A stretch of 64,000 bases of DNA, from NCBI GenBank assembly GCA_965153355.1, contig OZ231127.1, positions 83,142,001 through 83,206,000 of the forward strand, given 5' to 3'. A program made the position numbers and the translations under genes. Below, in pieces: positions 1 to 10,572 of this stretch. Every line of letters begins with the position of its first letter. The stretch's first letter is position 1. Under the pieces are notes generated by a model. That model ran no database searches and had not been told where the DNA came from. It was given only the letters and a program-made list of their open reading frames with translations. This stretch comes from Flaccisagitta enflata (lineage: Eukaryota; Chaetognatha; Sagittoidea; Aphragmophora).

Positions 1-313
1 CGCCTCGTCAAGTGCGTCAGTTGAAGGCGTTTTTGAGTGTTTTGAGGGACAACTCAAATTTGGCTGGCCTAAACTCTTTGAAATGGGCCTTTTTACCGTG
101 GCATCGTGTGCATCAGTTGTTGCTGCAGTGACATGCTGATTTTTGAGAGGCTGGGATGCTGCTGGCGTCGACGAGGCACTTGAGAAGCTTGTTGAAGGAT
201 CCTCATCGAAATAGACATCAAAATCAGCCAATTCTTTTTTTATATCAGCAAACATTTTTCTCTGCTTCTCTCGAATGTTGTCGGATGCGACTGGGGACGC
301 AAAGGTGACTTTG

Positions 314-632
314 AGGGGTGGGGGATAGCTCAGAGGTAGCGTGTGAGCTCGTGGCCCTCTGGGTCACGAGTTCGAGTCCTGTCTTGGACGAGTCTTTTCA
401 ACGGAGGTTGGAATCCTCAACCATGCGATCGGGGGTTGCCTGGTGAATCCAGTAAAAACAGCTAGGTAGACGGGAGGGTTGGAAGGGTGGAAGGGTGGGT
501 AACAATGGATCCGGACAGGGGCGCCTCAAATGGTGGATCTGCGTAACTGCGTTGGCAGGCAGAACGCCCCTTACTGTACGATAGTATGGGAAACTTCCAC
601 TCCTCCCAAGTGGCAACAACAACAACAACAAC
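314..632 (+). mobile_element. tRNA-derived SINE, full length with target-site duplication
   Basis: The head resembles a tRNA and carries both RNA polymerase III internal promoter boxes: A box TAGCTCAGAGG at 326-336 and B box AGTTCGAGTCC at 369-379. A unique body of about 220 bp follows, and the 3' end is a (CAA)n tail at about 613-632. The 12-bp direct repeat AAGGTGACTTTG at 302-313 and 633-644 is a target-site duplication from target-primed insertion. The SINE lies antisense within the gypsy spacer. The same insertion at the same site is seen at 10189-10514, so it happened before that region was duplicated. Confidence 0.88.
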
Positions 633-899
633 AAGGTGACTTTGCGTTGACGAGAGGCTGGAGGATCTGCGGCGGATGCAGTTCTTGAAGGCTGCAAGAT
701 TGATGAGATGGTTGGTTGACTTTGGATTGGTTTCAAATGATGGCAGAAACAAAATGATGAGATTGTAGCTGAACTTTGCAACATGTCCAAATGTTGCAAG
801 AAGACATGACGGTCATTGGCAACTGACAAGATGTTGGAGACAGATGCTGCTGCTTTGTTGGAGAGGATCCCATTTTGCCTTGAGAGTGCATCCGCCACA

Positions 900-1682
900 A
901 AGTTACTTTTACCCTCTAGATAGCGGATATCAGTAGTAAATTCGGCTATCTCTTACAACTGATTTGTTTGCCTTGCTGTTGGTGCGTCAGTTTTCTTGTG
1001 GATTGAAGGCACCAAGCTTTGGTGGTCAGTATAAAGAGTAAAAGGGCGGCCTTCCGCCATGTGTTCAAAATGTTGTATGGCCTTGTGAGCAGCATTAAGC
1101 TCTCTGTCGTAAGGACACCAGTCTTGTCGACTGTCGAGTGTCTGATAGCTTTTTGGACCAAAAGGCCAACAGTTCCCATCCATGAGGGCCTCTCTGCTCA
1201 ATGACAGCTCCCATCGCGACATCTGAAGTATCTGTTGTGATGGCAAGTGGGGGATTGGGATCAGGATGGTGGAGCATTGTCGAGTTAGCCAATGCATCTT
1301 TGATCGAGTCAAAAGATGTCTGCATATCTTCAGAACAGTTTAGCCTTTTTGGACTTGCTTTCAAGGAGTCGAAAAAGTAATAGAGATGATGGGCTGCTGC
1401 CTTGACAAAATGACCATAATTATTTACCATCCCAAGAAATCTCCTGAGCTCTTTGATTGAGGTGGGTGGGCGGGTCTTTCTGATAGCCTCTACCTTCTCA
1501 GGGAGTGGACGGATACCATTTGCGTCGATGAGATGGCCCAGAAATTTGACTGATGACGCCCCCAGGATACACTTTTTCCTGTTCACCACGAGACCATTCT
1601 CTTCCAAAATCTTGAAGACACGCTCCAAGTCCTCGAGATGCTCTTCTTTTGTGGCTGAAGCAATCAAAATATCGTCAAGATA
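900..1682 (-). pseudogene. Ty3/gypsy RT C-terminus and RNase H fragment
   Basis: The translated minus strand shows YLDD, then VKFLGHLIDANGI and ELRRFLGMVN, which are the thumb and connection signatures of gypsy RT. These are followed by the RNase H motifs TDTSDVAMGAV, LLAFWSKKLS, YDRELNAAHKAI and LYTDHQSL, ending in VADALSR just past the domain. The coding frame is broken after LAFWSKKLSDTRQ: the YDREL part lies in another frame. The same break occurs in the copy at 9648-9960, so it predates the duplication. The N-terminal palm and fingers of RT are absent, so the fragment cannot be active. Family assignment is firm; clade within Ty3/gypsy is not assigned. Confidence 0.85.
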
Positions 1683-1920
1683 TTAAAAATTTTTATTTTC
1701 CGCTTGAATTCTTGCAGAATTTCCAAAAATAATTTCTAGGCAAAAAGAAAAAAATTTGGGAGAAAAAAAGTGTTTTTTGAAAAAATTTATTGATTTTATT
1801 TAGCGACTTCCCTTCAGTTTTGAGTGAAAAAAAACATATTTGGATTCAGCCTGGTGAATACTACAAAACAATGCTTTAATAATCAATCAGTTTGTCCCCT
1901 TGATTCGGCGGGCTCTTTGT

Positions 1921-2114
1921 GATTTGGTGACACATGTTAGACCCAAGTGGATTGGATTATTTTGTAAAATTTCAAGGGCGCGTACTATCTGTTTAAGAGT
2001 TGAGAGTTATTCAAAAGTAATATGTCAGAAAGCAAATGCAGTTCCTCAACCTCTCTTTTTTGAAATGTGAGCAGCTAATAGATAAATGAGCTAAGCATCT
2101 CTTTAGTCAAGCAC
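1921..2114. other. AT-rich non-coding sequence
   Basis: Between the gypsy fragment and the next inverted-repeat element I see no gene, repeat or motif. Confidence 0.4.
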
Positions 2115-2116
2115 TA

Positions 2117-2720
2117 ACAGGTCTCACAAAATTAGGCGGAAAGAGATGAAAACTCGTTGAAAAGAGGGTTAAAAATGAGAATATAATTAATCCAAGTGAT
2201 GTATATCATCAATTTATGTTTATTTTATCAACAAAATGCAAAAAATGCCCAAAAAAGGAAATGGCTACCCCCTAATGAACGTAAATATGCTGATGAGTCA
2301 AAGGTAAACAAATTTGGGATTGACACACCATTCTTATTGTTTATGCTCGACTTCACCTTCAATTCCTCAACTGTTGTCAACAAACGCGGCTTTTTGTCTG
2401 CGCGACTGACTTTCCTGCATTCATCAATTGAATTACACAAAAAATGGCGACTTTTTTGCATTCCATCTTCTTAAAATGACTGACGGTAAACATTTTCCAC
2501 TTTGCTTCATTTTTTCCGTTAAAATCAGCAATAATCTGACACCTCACTTTTGGTAAAACACCCTCCATCACGCCCTACATACAGGAAAGTCGCCAACATC
2601 GCTTTGCTATGTCAAAATACTGGGTCTTAGCTATCTCCATGTCAAATTTCATCATGCTGAGGGCATTTTTACTAGCTATATTGATCATTTTACTTTTCCG
2701 CCTAATTTTGTGAGACCTGT
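2117..2720. mobile_element. MITE-like DNA transposon, TA target site
   Basis: The ends are near-perfect inverted repeats of about 26 bp, beginning ACAGGTCTCACAAAATTAGG on the left (2117) and the reverse complement on the right (ending 2720). Each end is flanked by TA (2115-2116 and 2721-2722), the target duplication typical of Tc1/mariner-type and related elements. At 604 bp it is too short for an intact transposase. Minus-strand reading frames at 2228-2571 contain basic and hydrophobic residues, but I cannot identify a helix-turn-helix or a DDE domain with confidence, so I treat it as non-autonomous. Confidence 0.8.
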
Positions 2721-2760
2721 TACGCTTCTCCACTGAATCGATTGATCCATTTGTTGAGGT

Positions 2761-2792
2761 GTGTGTGTGTGTGTGTGTGTGTGTGTCTGTGT

Positions 2793-2852
<60 letters not shown>
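2761..2852. repeat. (GT)n microsatellite
   Basis: About 45 GT units with a few GTCT interruptions. The protein-like reading frames across it are low-complexity artefacts. Confidence 0.97.
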
Positions 2853-2856
<4 letters not shown>

Positions 2857-3199
2857 CCCATATACTTGATGAACCTTGCTACTGCCCCTGTCCACCCGCA
2901 CAGAATTAGGGAAACCGTATATTTGGCCTCGTTCTCAGAGGTACAAAAAACCATTGCACAGTGGTTCCAAAAAATAAAAAGTGCACTAAAATCCCAATTT
3001 TCTCATAGTGACCTATTTCAGACACGGGAAATCCAATGGTGATGTTCAATTTTTTCTGTCACTTAAGGAAATCGCCTTAAGGGCATCTTAAAAATAGGTA
3101 AAAAATTTTCTTTTGAAAAAAATATATTTGTTTAGCCTAACTGTAGCCTAAGGGTTGCAATAAGTGGTAGCAGAAGTCATTTGTCCTCAGTAAAGGGTT

Positions 3200-3900
3200 T
3201 CATGGACGTAAAGGCGTGTTGAAGCCATTTTTCAGCAGTTTTTAGGGTCAAATGCCCATATTTTCAACGACAACACCCTATTGTGAGGCCAGAATAGAGT
3301 GTATCTATTCAAAATGCACCTTCCTTTAAATTTTCAGATTGGCCCTACTCTTTTTTCAAGCCTCAATGGTGTTTAAAAGCCATTTTTAAGCAGTTTTTAG
3401 GGTCAAATGCCCATTTTTTCAACGGCAATGCCCTATTGTGAGGCCAGAATCAAGTGCATCTATTCAGAATACACCCTTCTGGAAATTTTCAGATTGACCC
3501 TACTCTTTTTCAAGCCTCAAAATGGTGTTTTTAAGCCCTTTTTCAGCTGTTTTTAGGGTCAAATGCTCGTATTTTCAATGACAACGCCCTATAGTGAGGC
3601 CAGAATTGAGTGTATCTTTTCAGAATACACCTTCCTGTAAATTTTCAGATTTGTCCTACTCTTTTTCAAACCTCAATGGTGTTATAAAGCCATTTTTAAG
3701 CAGTTTTTAGGGTCAAATGCCCATTTTTTCAATGACAACGCCCTATTGTGAAGCCACAATCAAGTGTATTTATTCATAATACACCCTTCTGGAAATTTTA
3801 AGATTGGCCATTTTTGAGATTGGCCATTTTTGAGCATTTTTTAGGGTCAAGTGCCCATATTTACAACAACAACACCCTACATTGAGGCCAGAATGTTTTT
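3200..3900. repeat. Tandem array of a 155-156-bp unit, four to five copies
   Basis: The marker phrase GCCATTTTTMAGCAGTTTTTAGGGTCAAATGCCC begins at 3223, 3379, 3534 and 3689, giving spacings of 156, 155 and 155 bp; a final shortened unit begins near 3820. Units differ by scattered substitutions, so the array is not very recent. The right end runs into a (TTG)n tract. Confidence 0.9.
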
Positions 3901-3919
3901 TTTAAAATACAAATCAAAA

Positions 3920-3986
3920 ATGTTTTTGTTGTCGTAATTGTTGTTGTTGTTGTAATTGTAGTTGATGTAATTATTGTTGTAGGTGG

Positions 3987-4028
<42 letters not shown>

Positions 4029-4330
4029 AATTGTTGTTGTTGTTGTTGTAATCGTTGTTGTCATAGTTGTTGTTGTTGTAATTGTTGTTGTAATTGTTGT
4101 TGTAATTGTTGTTGTCGTAGTTTTTGTAGTTGTTGTTGTTGTGATTGTTATTGCTGTTGTAATTCTTGTTGTTGTTGTAGTTGTTGCTGTTGTTGTTGTA
4201 GTCGTTATTGTTGTTGTTGTAATCGTTAGTGCAGTTGTAATTGTTGTTGTTGCTGTTGCTGTTTTTCTTGTTGTTGTTGTTTTTCTTGTTTTGGTTGTTG
4301 TTGTTGTTGTTGATGATTTTGCTGGCGTTG
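3920..4330. repeat. (TTG)n trinucleotide tract, imperfect
   Basis: Mostly TTG units broken by TAA, TCG and TGA variants. The long poly-Thr and poly-Val reading frames here are translation artefacts of the repeat. Confidence 0.95.
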
Positions 4331-4589
4331 TTGTTGTCAGTCTTGTTGTTGTTTTCATCTTGGTGTACTTTTATTGTATTTTCTGTATTTATTATTAAGT
4401 TGCTATTTGTTTGTTTATCTGAGCTTCCTTAGTTCAAGATTAAAGCTTTCATGTTTCTGCGTAAGACAACATTTCACACCTTGACATATTGCTGTGACGG
4501 CGACTAAACATTAGCGGTTTCCTCGCTTTCTGGCCTCAAGTGAAAAAAATGTATGCTAAAACAAATAAGAAGTAAATTCTTCATAGCAA

Positions 4590-4880
4590 AGGCTGTTGTT
4601 GTTGTTGTTGTTGTTGTTGTCGTTTTTGTTGTTGTTGTCGTCGTTGTCGTCGTCTTCGTCGTTGTCGTCGTTGTCGTTGTTGTTGTTGTTGTTGTCGTTG
4701 TTGTTGTTGTTTACTTCGTTGTTGTTGTTTACTTCGTTGTTGTGGTTGTTGTTGTCTTCGTTGTTGTTGTTGTCTTCGTTGTTGTTGTCGTTGTTGTTGT
4801 TTACTTCGTTGTCGTCGTTGTTGTTTACTTCGTTGTCGTTGTTGTTGTTTACTTCGTTGTTGTTGTTTTTGTTGTTGTTT
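4590..4880. repeat. (TTG)n/(TCG)n trinucleotide tract
   Basis: A second TTG tract with interspersed TCG and TTTACTTCG motifs. The sub-pattern TTGTTTACTTCG recurs several times, suggesting local higher-order duplication. Confidence 0.93.
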
Positions 4881-6194
4881 TTTCTTCCCTTCATCAACAG
4901 CGATCAAAATCTCTTCGGCGTGCACAGTTGAAACGTTACATAATGAAAACTGCCATAGATCCACTACACATAATGCACAAATCAGCACTAAAACGATTTT
5001 CTGAGTGGTGTGACCATGGTAACGCGATAACAAACATAAGCATCGAATGACTTGAGTCAAGAAAAGATGTTTAGGTCTCCAGTCATTTTCCCGCCAAAAA
5101 CAGGAACTGATGTTTTTCGTTTTCATTTTTTTCAAAACGCGTTGAGTTGCGAGCAAAAATGATTTTACTAGGCAACTCCCACCAATATACCGAAGCATAA
5201 GAACAGGCCAAAACTTTTACCAAATTTTACCATTTCCATTGAGAGAGATATAAACATAAAAGAGCGATATTTGTTGCATTTTTGTGGGATTGCGTAGCTA
5301 CTCAAGCTTGAGCCCTTCTCAGGTAATAAACCATGTCATTACCTTTCATTTGGTACCATGCATGAAACTTTTCTTGGAACACTGCCGTGAAGGGCATGAA
5401 AACAAACTTCTGCATTGGGTGAATAGAGCGAATACTAAAAATCATTTTCTCTTTCAACGGGGACGAGTTCAAGAATGAAATTGGTGCAGAATGAAACAGC
5501 ATGACACGTTTAGTCATATCATGCCATAAAAAAAATTCCAAAAATAACCCACCACTGATTTCAGATATATTATGAATGAACGACTGTGCATTGCCATATG
5601 CCAGTGCCACAATGTAGGCTTACATGATCAGGAAATTGACAAAAATGACTGTTTTCTGTCGGGCTCGCTGTTTTTCAGTCAGGCTCTGTAAAATTGTGAG
5701 GAGAGAGCCTGATTGGCTCTGTCAAAAAATTTACTAAAAAAAGGCCTGCAAATATTATTTTCAAAAATAAACTAGATTGAAGAAACCAATTGTAAATCAG
5801 GGCATAAAAATAACTTAGGTATACTAGAAAAACCCGAATTTGCTGTTTTTTGGTAGTTTGTGCTTTAATTTGTACAAGATGCCTCTGAGCTATTTTTAAG
5901 GGGTTAAATATTATTACAGCAGCTATTGCCACACTGTTTAACTATTCTATCATACTTATAGAAAGGAAAACTATGATTTTTAGCTTTTAAGATACTGAAA
6001 AATGCTTTATTTTTGCTTTAATTAAGCTACAGATGCTATATTTCCAAGTCGATTTTTTTTATTTTTGGTTTTAAACATGCCTAGGGGGTTCACAACACTT
6101 GGCCATTTTTTTCCACCAAGGGTTCAATCCTGGGATGCGTGAGTTCTAATAGCAATATCCGCAGGTGCGTAGAACCTACGGTTTCTGCGATACA
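4881..6194. other. Non-coding interval, no gene recognised
   Basis: Short open frames at about 5284-5610 and 5675-5932 lack recognisable domains, splice context or codon bias. The sequence becomes AT-rich after 5700. I see no transposon ends. Confidence 0.4.
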
Positions 6195-6799
6195 GACAAG
6201 CAAAGTCAGATTTAAAAATTTCCGAATTAAGGGGACAAACTGATTGATTATTAAAGCATTGTTTTGTAGTATTCACTATGCTGAATCCAAATATGTTTTT
6301 TTTCACTCAAAACTGAAGGGAAGTCGCTAAATAAAATCAATAAATTTTTTCAAAAAACACTTTTTTTCTCCCAAATTTTTTTCTTTTTGCCTAGAAATTA
6401 TTTTTGGAAATTCTGCAAGAATTTAAGCGGAAAATAAAAATTATAAATATCTTGACGATATTTTGATTGCTTCAGCCACAAAAGAAGAGCATCTTGAGGA
6501 CTTGGAGCGTGTCTTCAAGATTTTGGAAGAGAATGGTCTCATGGTGAACAGGAAAAAGTGTATCCTGGGGGCGTCATCAGTCAAATTTCTGGGCCATCTC
6601 GTCGACGCAAATGGTATCCGTCCACTCCCTGAGAAGGTAGAGGCTATCAGAAAGACCCGCCCACCCACCTCAATCAAAGAGCTCAGGAGATTTCTAGGAA
6701 TGGTAAATTACCAGTAAAGGCGGCTCTCGCCGACTGGAAAAAAGTCGTAAATGGGAGTCTTTTTTTTCAGTGCATGTTCTTCTGTGTGCATCTCGTGAT

Positions 6800-6916
6800 G
6801 TCTGGTTGATTGCCTGCCTGTTTTTGTCATTCAATCTGTCTCTCTGTATCTCTTTCTTGGTCTTCCTTTGTCTTTGAGTGTGTGTGCGTGTGTGTATGTG
6901 TGTGTGTGTGTGTCTG

Positions 6917-6950
<34 letters not shown>

Positions 6951-7029
6951 GTTTATCTCTATGTGTGTGTGTGGGGGGTGAGTGTCTCTCTCTGTCTTTC
7001 TCTTTCCCTTTCTATTCTCTTTTTCTCTT
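6800..7029. repeat. Mixed (CT)n, (GT)n and (CTGT)n low-complexity DNA
   Basis: Interleaved pyrimidine-rich and GT-rich runs between the interrupted gypsy sequence and the R1 element that follows. No coding signal. Confidence 0.85.
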
Positions 7030-7494
7030 TTTGGGCAGCGGCCCCAAAGGGCCGATGTCCTATAGGACACAGGGGTGAATTTCCAGACGTCTGTACATCC
7101 GTACGTCCGTACGTCCCCCCCCGAAGCTTCTCAAGCCTCAAATTCCCATTGAATAACATGGGAAATTGACAAAATACAAGCTTCCCATTGAATAACATAG
7201 AAAATTTATAAAAAAGTGAAAAGTTGCATGATTCCCATTGAATAACATAGAAAATTAATAAAAATAGAGAGAAATTTAAAATTTCCATTGAATAACATGG
7301 TAAATTGACAAGAAATTCTGAAAAATGCAAAATTCCTATTGAATAACATGACCTATCTGGAAGATGGACGCCTGGAAATTCACCTCTAGAATTTAGAGGA
7401 CTGCCCTTTGGCCGCTGCCCTGCCCACCCACCCCACAATCACCTAAGCAGGGTGATCAGGTACCGCTGACCATGTGCGATCCTTGGAGACTTGT

Positions 7495-7497
<3 letters not shown>
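7029..7497 (-). mobile_element. R1 family element with its own internal repeat
   Basis: The left terminal inverted repeat starts GGGCAGCGGCCCC at 7033 and runs through the palindrome TGTCCTATAGGACA to a CCAGACGTC motif. The right copy, in reverse complement, ends at 7420 (GGCCGCTGCCC). Beyond it lies the family's one-sided head of about 80-110 bp (here 7421-7497) containing GGTACCGCTGACCATGTGCG. Unlike the other copies, the interior is a repeated TTCCCATTGAATAACATRG motif (five copies at about 7142-7345) and not the usual 20-bp minisatellite. No coding capacity. Confidence 0.75.

Positions 7498-7552
<55 letters not shown>
7498..7552. repeat. (CT)n microsatellite
   Basis: About 27 uninterrupted CT units. 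Confidence 0.97.
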
Positions 7553-7553
<1 letters not shown>

Positions 7554-8319
7554 GCAAAGTAGAATGCGAAAGCTAGCGCCATAAAAGTTAAATCAATTTG
7601 TGTAACATCTTGACTATTTCTATCTTGTTACATAAAGCCGAGAGATAGGATCAATGAAAAATATTGAATCTTTCGAAAATGCGAAAAAATAAAAAAGATT
7701 CAAAAATTCATGGCGCCAAAACTAATGATCGTAGAGACTTCTGGTTGGCGCCATTTAAAAGAGAAAAATTAGCTCTTTCTTAGCTGTGAATATCAAAAAA
7801 TGTATCATCCCAGCCCCAAAACGGCTCAACTTCCTAAAATTGTCTCAAACCGAAAATGGAAAACTTTATTTCTCCCCTACGTTTCAAAAAGTCGAATTAC
7901 GTAATTCAACTTTTTTCCAATTATGGTCGTTTTGTCAAGGCAGCAGCCCACCATCTCTATTACTTTTTGGACACCTTGAAAGCAAGTCCAAAAAGGCTAA
8001 ACTGGTCTGAAGATATGCAGACATCTTTTGACTCGATCAAAGATGCATTGGCTAACTCGACAATGCTCCACCATCCTGATCCCAATCTCCCACTTGCCAT
8101 CACAACAGATGCTTCAGATGTCGCGATGGGAGCTGTCATTGAGTAGAGAGGCCCTCATGGATGGGAACCGTTGGCCTTTTGGTCCAAAAAGCTATCAGCT
8201 ATCGACAGTCGACAAGACTGGTGTCCTTACAACAGAGAGCTTAATGCTGCTCACAAGGCCATACAACATTCTAAACACATGGCGGAAGGCCGCTCTTTTA
8301 CTCTTTATACTGACCACCA

Positions 8320-9482
8320 AAAACACTTTGAAATGGCTGCTGATGTTAAAGGTTGATCGGATGACTATAAAATTTTGGTGAAAATATGCCTTTTTCTTTT
8401 TTTTGCATGCAAAATTTCAGCAAAATCGAACAGCAGAAGCTTAAGATACTGCCGTTTGTAAGTTTGTACCCATTTCAAGGGTTATGCCTTCACTTTGGGT
8501 AAATTGTTTTTTATTGAAGTCTGAAATATTCACTATCTATCTTTTAATTTTCATTTTACTCCTGATAACAAAATTGAAAAATCCATGTTTCCTTTGTTTT
8601 TTGGTTAAAAACAAAATCAACCTTTCAGCTATGCCTGGATTGTAGTTAGTGCAAAAGGAAAAAATATGAAACATTGAAGTTCACTCAGAATCTATTGTCA
8701 TAAAGTGTACCAACTTATTCCCAAACTTTCAGAGGGGTACATTAACCCAAAAAGACAAAAAATCATTTCAAAGTCTACAGCAAAAATACCCAAATTCAGC
8801 ATTTTTTTGCCCTCTTTGATATATGGAAAAAATTAAATGTTTGATTAGTAAGCTGAAATTTGGCTCAGATATGCCCCTAACATATTGGGACTTGCATGCA
8901 AAATTTCAGGCAAATCGGTTGAAGCGTTTGGCCGTAGTGTTACCAAATGTCCCTGGGGGTCCAAAAATGTGAAATTTTGGGTCATTACTTTTTTATTCTT
9001 TGAAATTAAATTTTGTCTTTTTGGGTTAATGTACCCCTCTGAAAGTTTGGGAATAAGTTGGTACACTTTATGACAGTAGATTCCCCGAGTGGGCGTCAAT
9101 GATTTTCATATTTTCCTTGCACTAGCCCTTTCTGAAAATCAGGCCTAAATTTTGAAGGTTGATTTTTTGTTTTTTTGGCCAAAAAATGAAAAAAAACATG
9201 GATTTTTTCAATTTTTTTTTGTTATCAGGGTAAATGAGGGTAAAATAAATGAGTGAAACCAATTTCAGACTTCCAGCTCAAAAAACCACAATTTTACCCC
9301 AAAATTGAAACATAGCCCTTTTTTTGAAAATAAGCCTAGACTTTAAACGGCAATATCTTCGCTCCTACTGAACCGATTTTGCTGAAATTTTGCATGCAAG
9401 TAGAAAAAAGGCATATTTTTCTTCACCTAAAATTTTATAGTCATCCGTCAATTCGTTTGGCGTCAGCGCCTCTTCAAAGTGT
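8320..9482. mobile_element. Long-inverted-repeat element of about 1.16 kb
   Basis: The arms at 8320-8760 and 9000-9482 are diverged reverse complements. Matching landmarks are GGATGACTATAAAATTTT at both outer ends, TTGCATGCAAAATTTCAG further in, and GTACCAACTTATTCCCAAAC with AGAGGGGTACATTAACCC near the centre. The arms total about 440 bp each with a short central loop. No transposase frame is visible. The following 9483-9560 holds a smaller inverted repeat, GGGGTACAC...GTGTACCCC. The structure suits a foldback or long-TIR non-autonomous transposon; the target duplication is not clear. Confidence 0.75.
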
Positions 9483-9647
9483 TTTTTTGAAGAAAAAACG
9501 CGTTTTTGAATGGGGTACACTAAAAAATCAGACGTGTACCCCATCTAGTCTTGTTCAGCACAAAAAACTGACCCTGTATGCAAATTTTCACGCTTTGCCC
9601 CAAAAACGCCGAGTCTTTTTCTTTTATTCCTTTAAGAGACGGGACTA

Positions 9648-9960
9648 TGAGCAGAGAGGCCCTCATGGATGGGAACTGTTGGCCTTTTGGTCCAAAAAGC
9701 TATCAGACACTCGACAGTCGACAAGACTGGTGTCCTTACGACAGAGAGCTTAATGCTGCTCACAAGGCCATACAACATTTTAAACACATGGCGGAAGGCC
9801 GCCCTTTTACTCTTTATACTGACCACCAAAGCTTGGTGCCTTCAATCCACAAGAAAACTGACGCACCAACAGCAAGGCAAACAAATCAGTTGTCAGAGAT
9901 AGCCGAATTTACTACTGATATCCGCTATCTAGAGGGTAAAAGTAACTTTGGGATCCTCTC
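9648..9960 (+). pseudogene. Ty3/gypsy RNase H fragment
   Basis: Carries the C-terminal part of RNase H with FWSKKLS, YDRELNAAHKAI and LYTDHQSLVPS. The frame break after SDTRQ matches copy A. It lacks RT, and the VADALSR motif at the domain's end is deleted. Confidence 0.82.
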
Positions 9961-10188
9961 CAACAAAGCAGCAGCATCTGTCTCCAACATCTTGTCAGTT
10001 GCCAATGACCGTCATGTCTTCTTGCAACATTTGGACATGTTGCAAAGTTCAGCTACAATCTCATCATTTTGTTTCTGCCATCATTTGAAACCAATCCAAA
10101 GTCAACCAACCATCTCATCAATCTCGCAGCCTTCAAGAACTGCATCCGCCGCAGATCCTCCAGCCTCTCGTCAACGCAAAGTCACCTT

Positions 10189-10514
10189 GTTGTTGTTGTT
10201 GTTGCCACTTGGGAAGAGTGGAGGTTTCCCATACTATCTTACAGTAAGGGGCGTTCTGCCTGCCAACGCAGTTACGCAGATCCACCATTCGAGGCGCCCC
10301 TGTCCGGATCCATTGTTACCCACCCTTCCACCCTTCCAACCCTCCCGTCTAGCTAGCTGTTTTTACTGGATTCACCAGGCAACCCCTCCTAGAGCCCGAT
10401 CGCATGGTTGAGGATTCCAACCTCCGTTGAAAAGACTCGTCCAAGACAGGACTCGAACTCGTGACCCAGAGGGCCACAAGCTCACACGCTACCTCTGAGC
10501 TGTCCCCCACCCCT
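10189..10514 (-). mobile_element. tRNA-derived SINE, second copy at the same gypsy site
   Basis: Reverse-orientation match to the SINE at 314-632: the (TTG)n at 10189-10203 is the complement of the tail, and the A and B boxes lie near 10440-10500 in complement. Target duplications CAAAGTCACCTT (10177-10188) and CAAAGTCACTTT (10515-10526) correspond to those of the first copy. The shared insertion site shows that the duplication copied a gypsy element already carrying the SINE. Confidence 0.88.
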
Positions 10515-10572
10515 CAAAGTCACTTTTGCATCCCCAGTCGCATCCGCCAACATTCGAGAGAAGCAGAGAAAA

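Larger units (their letters stand above)
1..1920 (-). mobile_element. Ty3/gypsy retrotransposon fragment, copy A
   Basis: Read on the minus strand from 1682 down to 1, this is the end of reverse transcriptase, RNase H and then an unusual spacer region. It starts exactly at the RT catalytic YLDD box (1671-1682). Upstream of the box (1683-1920) lies AT-rich non-coding DNA. The same junction and the same AT-rich flank recur in inverted orientation at 6195-6450, so the already truncated fragment was duplicated together with its flank. No LTR, protease or integrase is visible. The left end runs off the window within the spacer, which matches 10573-10860 and 13400-13650. This is a dead fragment. 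Confidence 0.85.
6195..8320 (+). mobile_element. Ty3/gypsy fragment, copy B1, disrupted
   Basis: Inverted partner of copy A: the AT-rich flank at 6195-6447 matches 1683-1920 reversed, then the RT YLDD box is at 6448-6459. Coding similarity runs to about 6710, is interrupted by about 1.2 kb of foreign repeats (about 6711-7916), and resumes at 7917 (YGRFVKAAAHH) through RNase H to LYTDHQ at about 8320. A TAG stop after GAVIE (about 8143) is unique to this copy. The fragment stops at 8320, yet RNase H sequence from just upstream of that point reappears at 9648. The two parts therefore overlap and are not one element simply split by an insertion. Confidence 0.82.
6448..8320 (+). pseudogene. Ty3/gypsy RT and RNase H pseudogene (two segments)
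   Basis: Segment one (6448-6710) holds YLDD, VKFLGHLVDANGI and ELRRFLGMVN of RT. Segment two (7917-8320) holds ITTDASDVAMGAV, FWSKKLS and YNRELNAAHKAI of RNase H. The large insertion, the internal TAG stop, a frame break near 8200 and loss of the RT N-terminus make it non-functional. Domain assignment rests on the conserved RT and RNase H motifs of Ty3/gypsy. Confidence 0.82.

Noticed and set aside
322-395. Free-standing tRNA gene
   Set aside because: A and B boxes are present but the acceptor and T stems pair poorly, and the sequence continues into a SINE body with a (CAA)n tail and TSD.
2228-2571. Transposase N-terminus in the 2.1-kb MITE
   Set aside because: Short basic reading frames without a convincing helix-turn-helix pattern or DDE residues.
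3861-5050. Poly-Thr, poly-Val, poly-Asn and poly-Gln proteins over (TTG)n
   Set aside because: Trinucleotide repeats stay open in every frame; no flanking coding sequence.
7440-7497. 5S rRNA-like promoter in the R1 head (AAGCAGGG...CTTGGA)
   Set aside because: Short words resemble 5S boxes A and C, but spacing is off and the related heads at 16.5 and 40.7 kb lack them. Likely chance.
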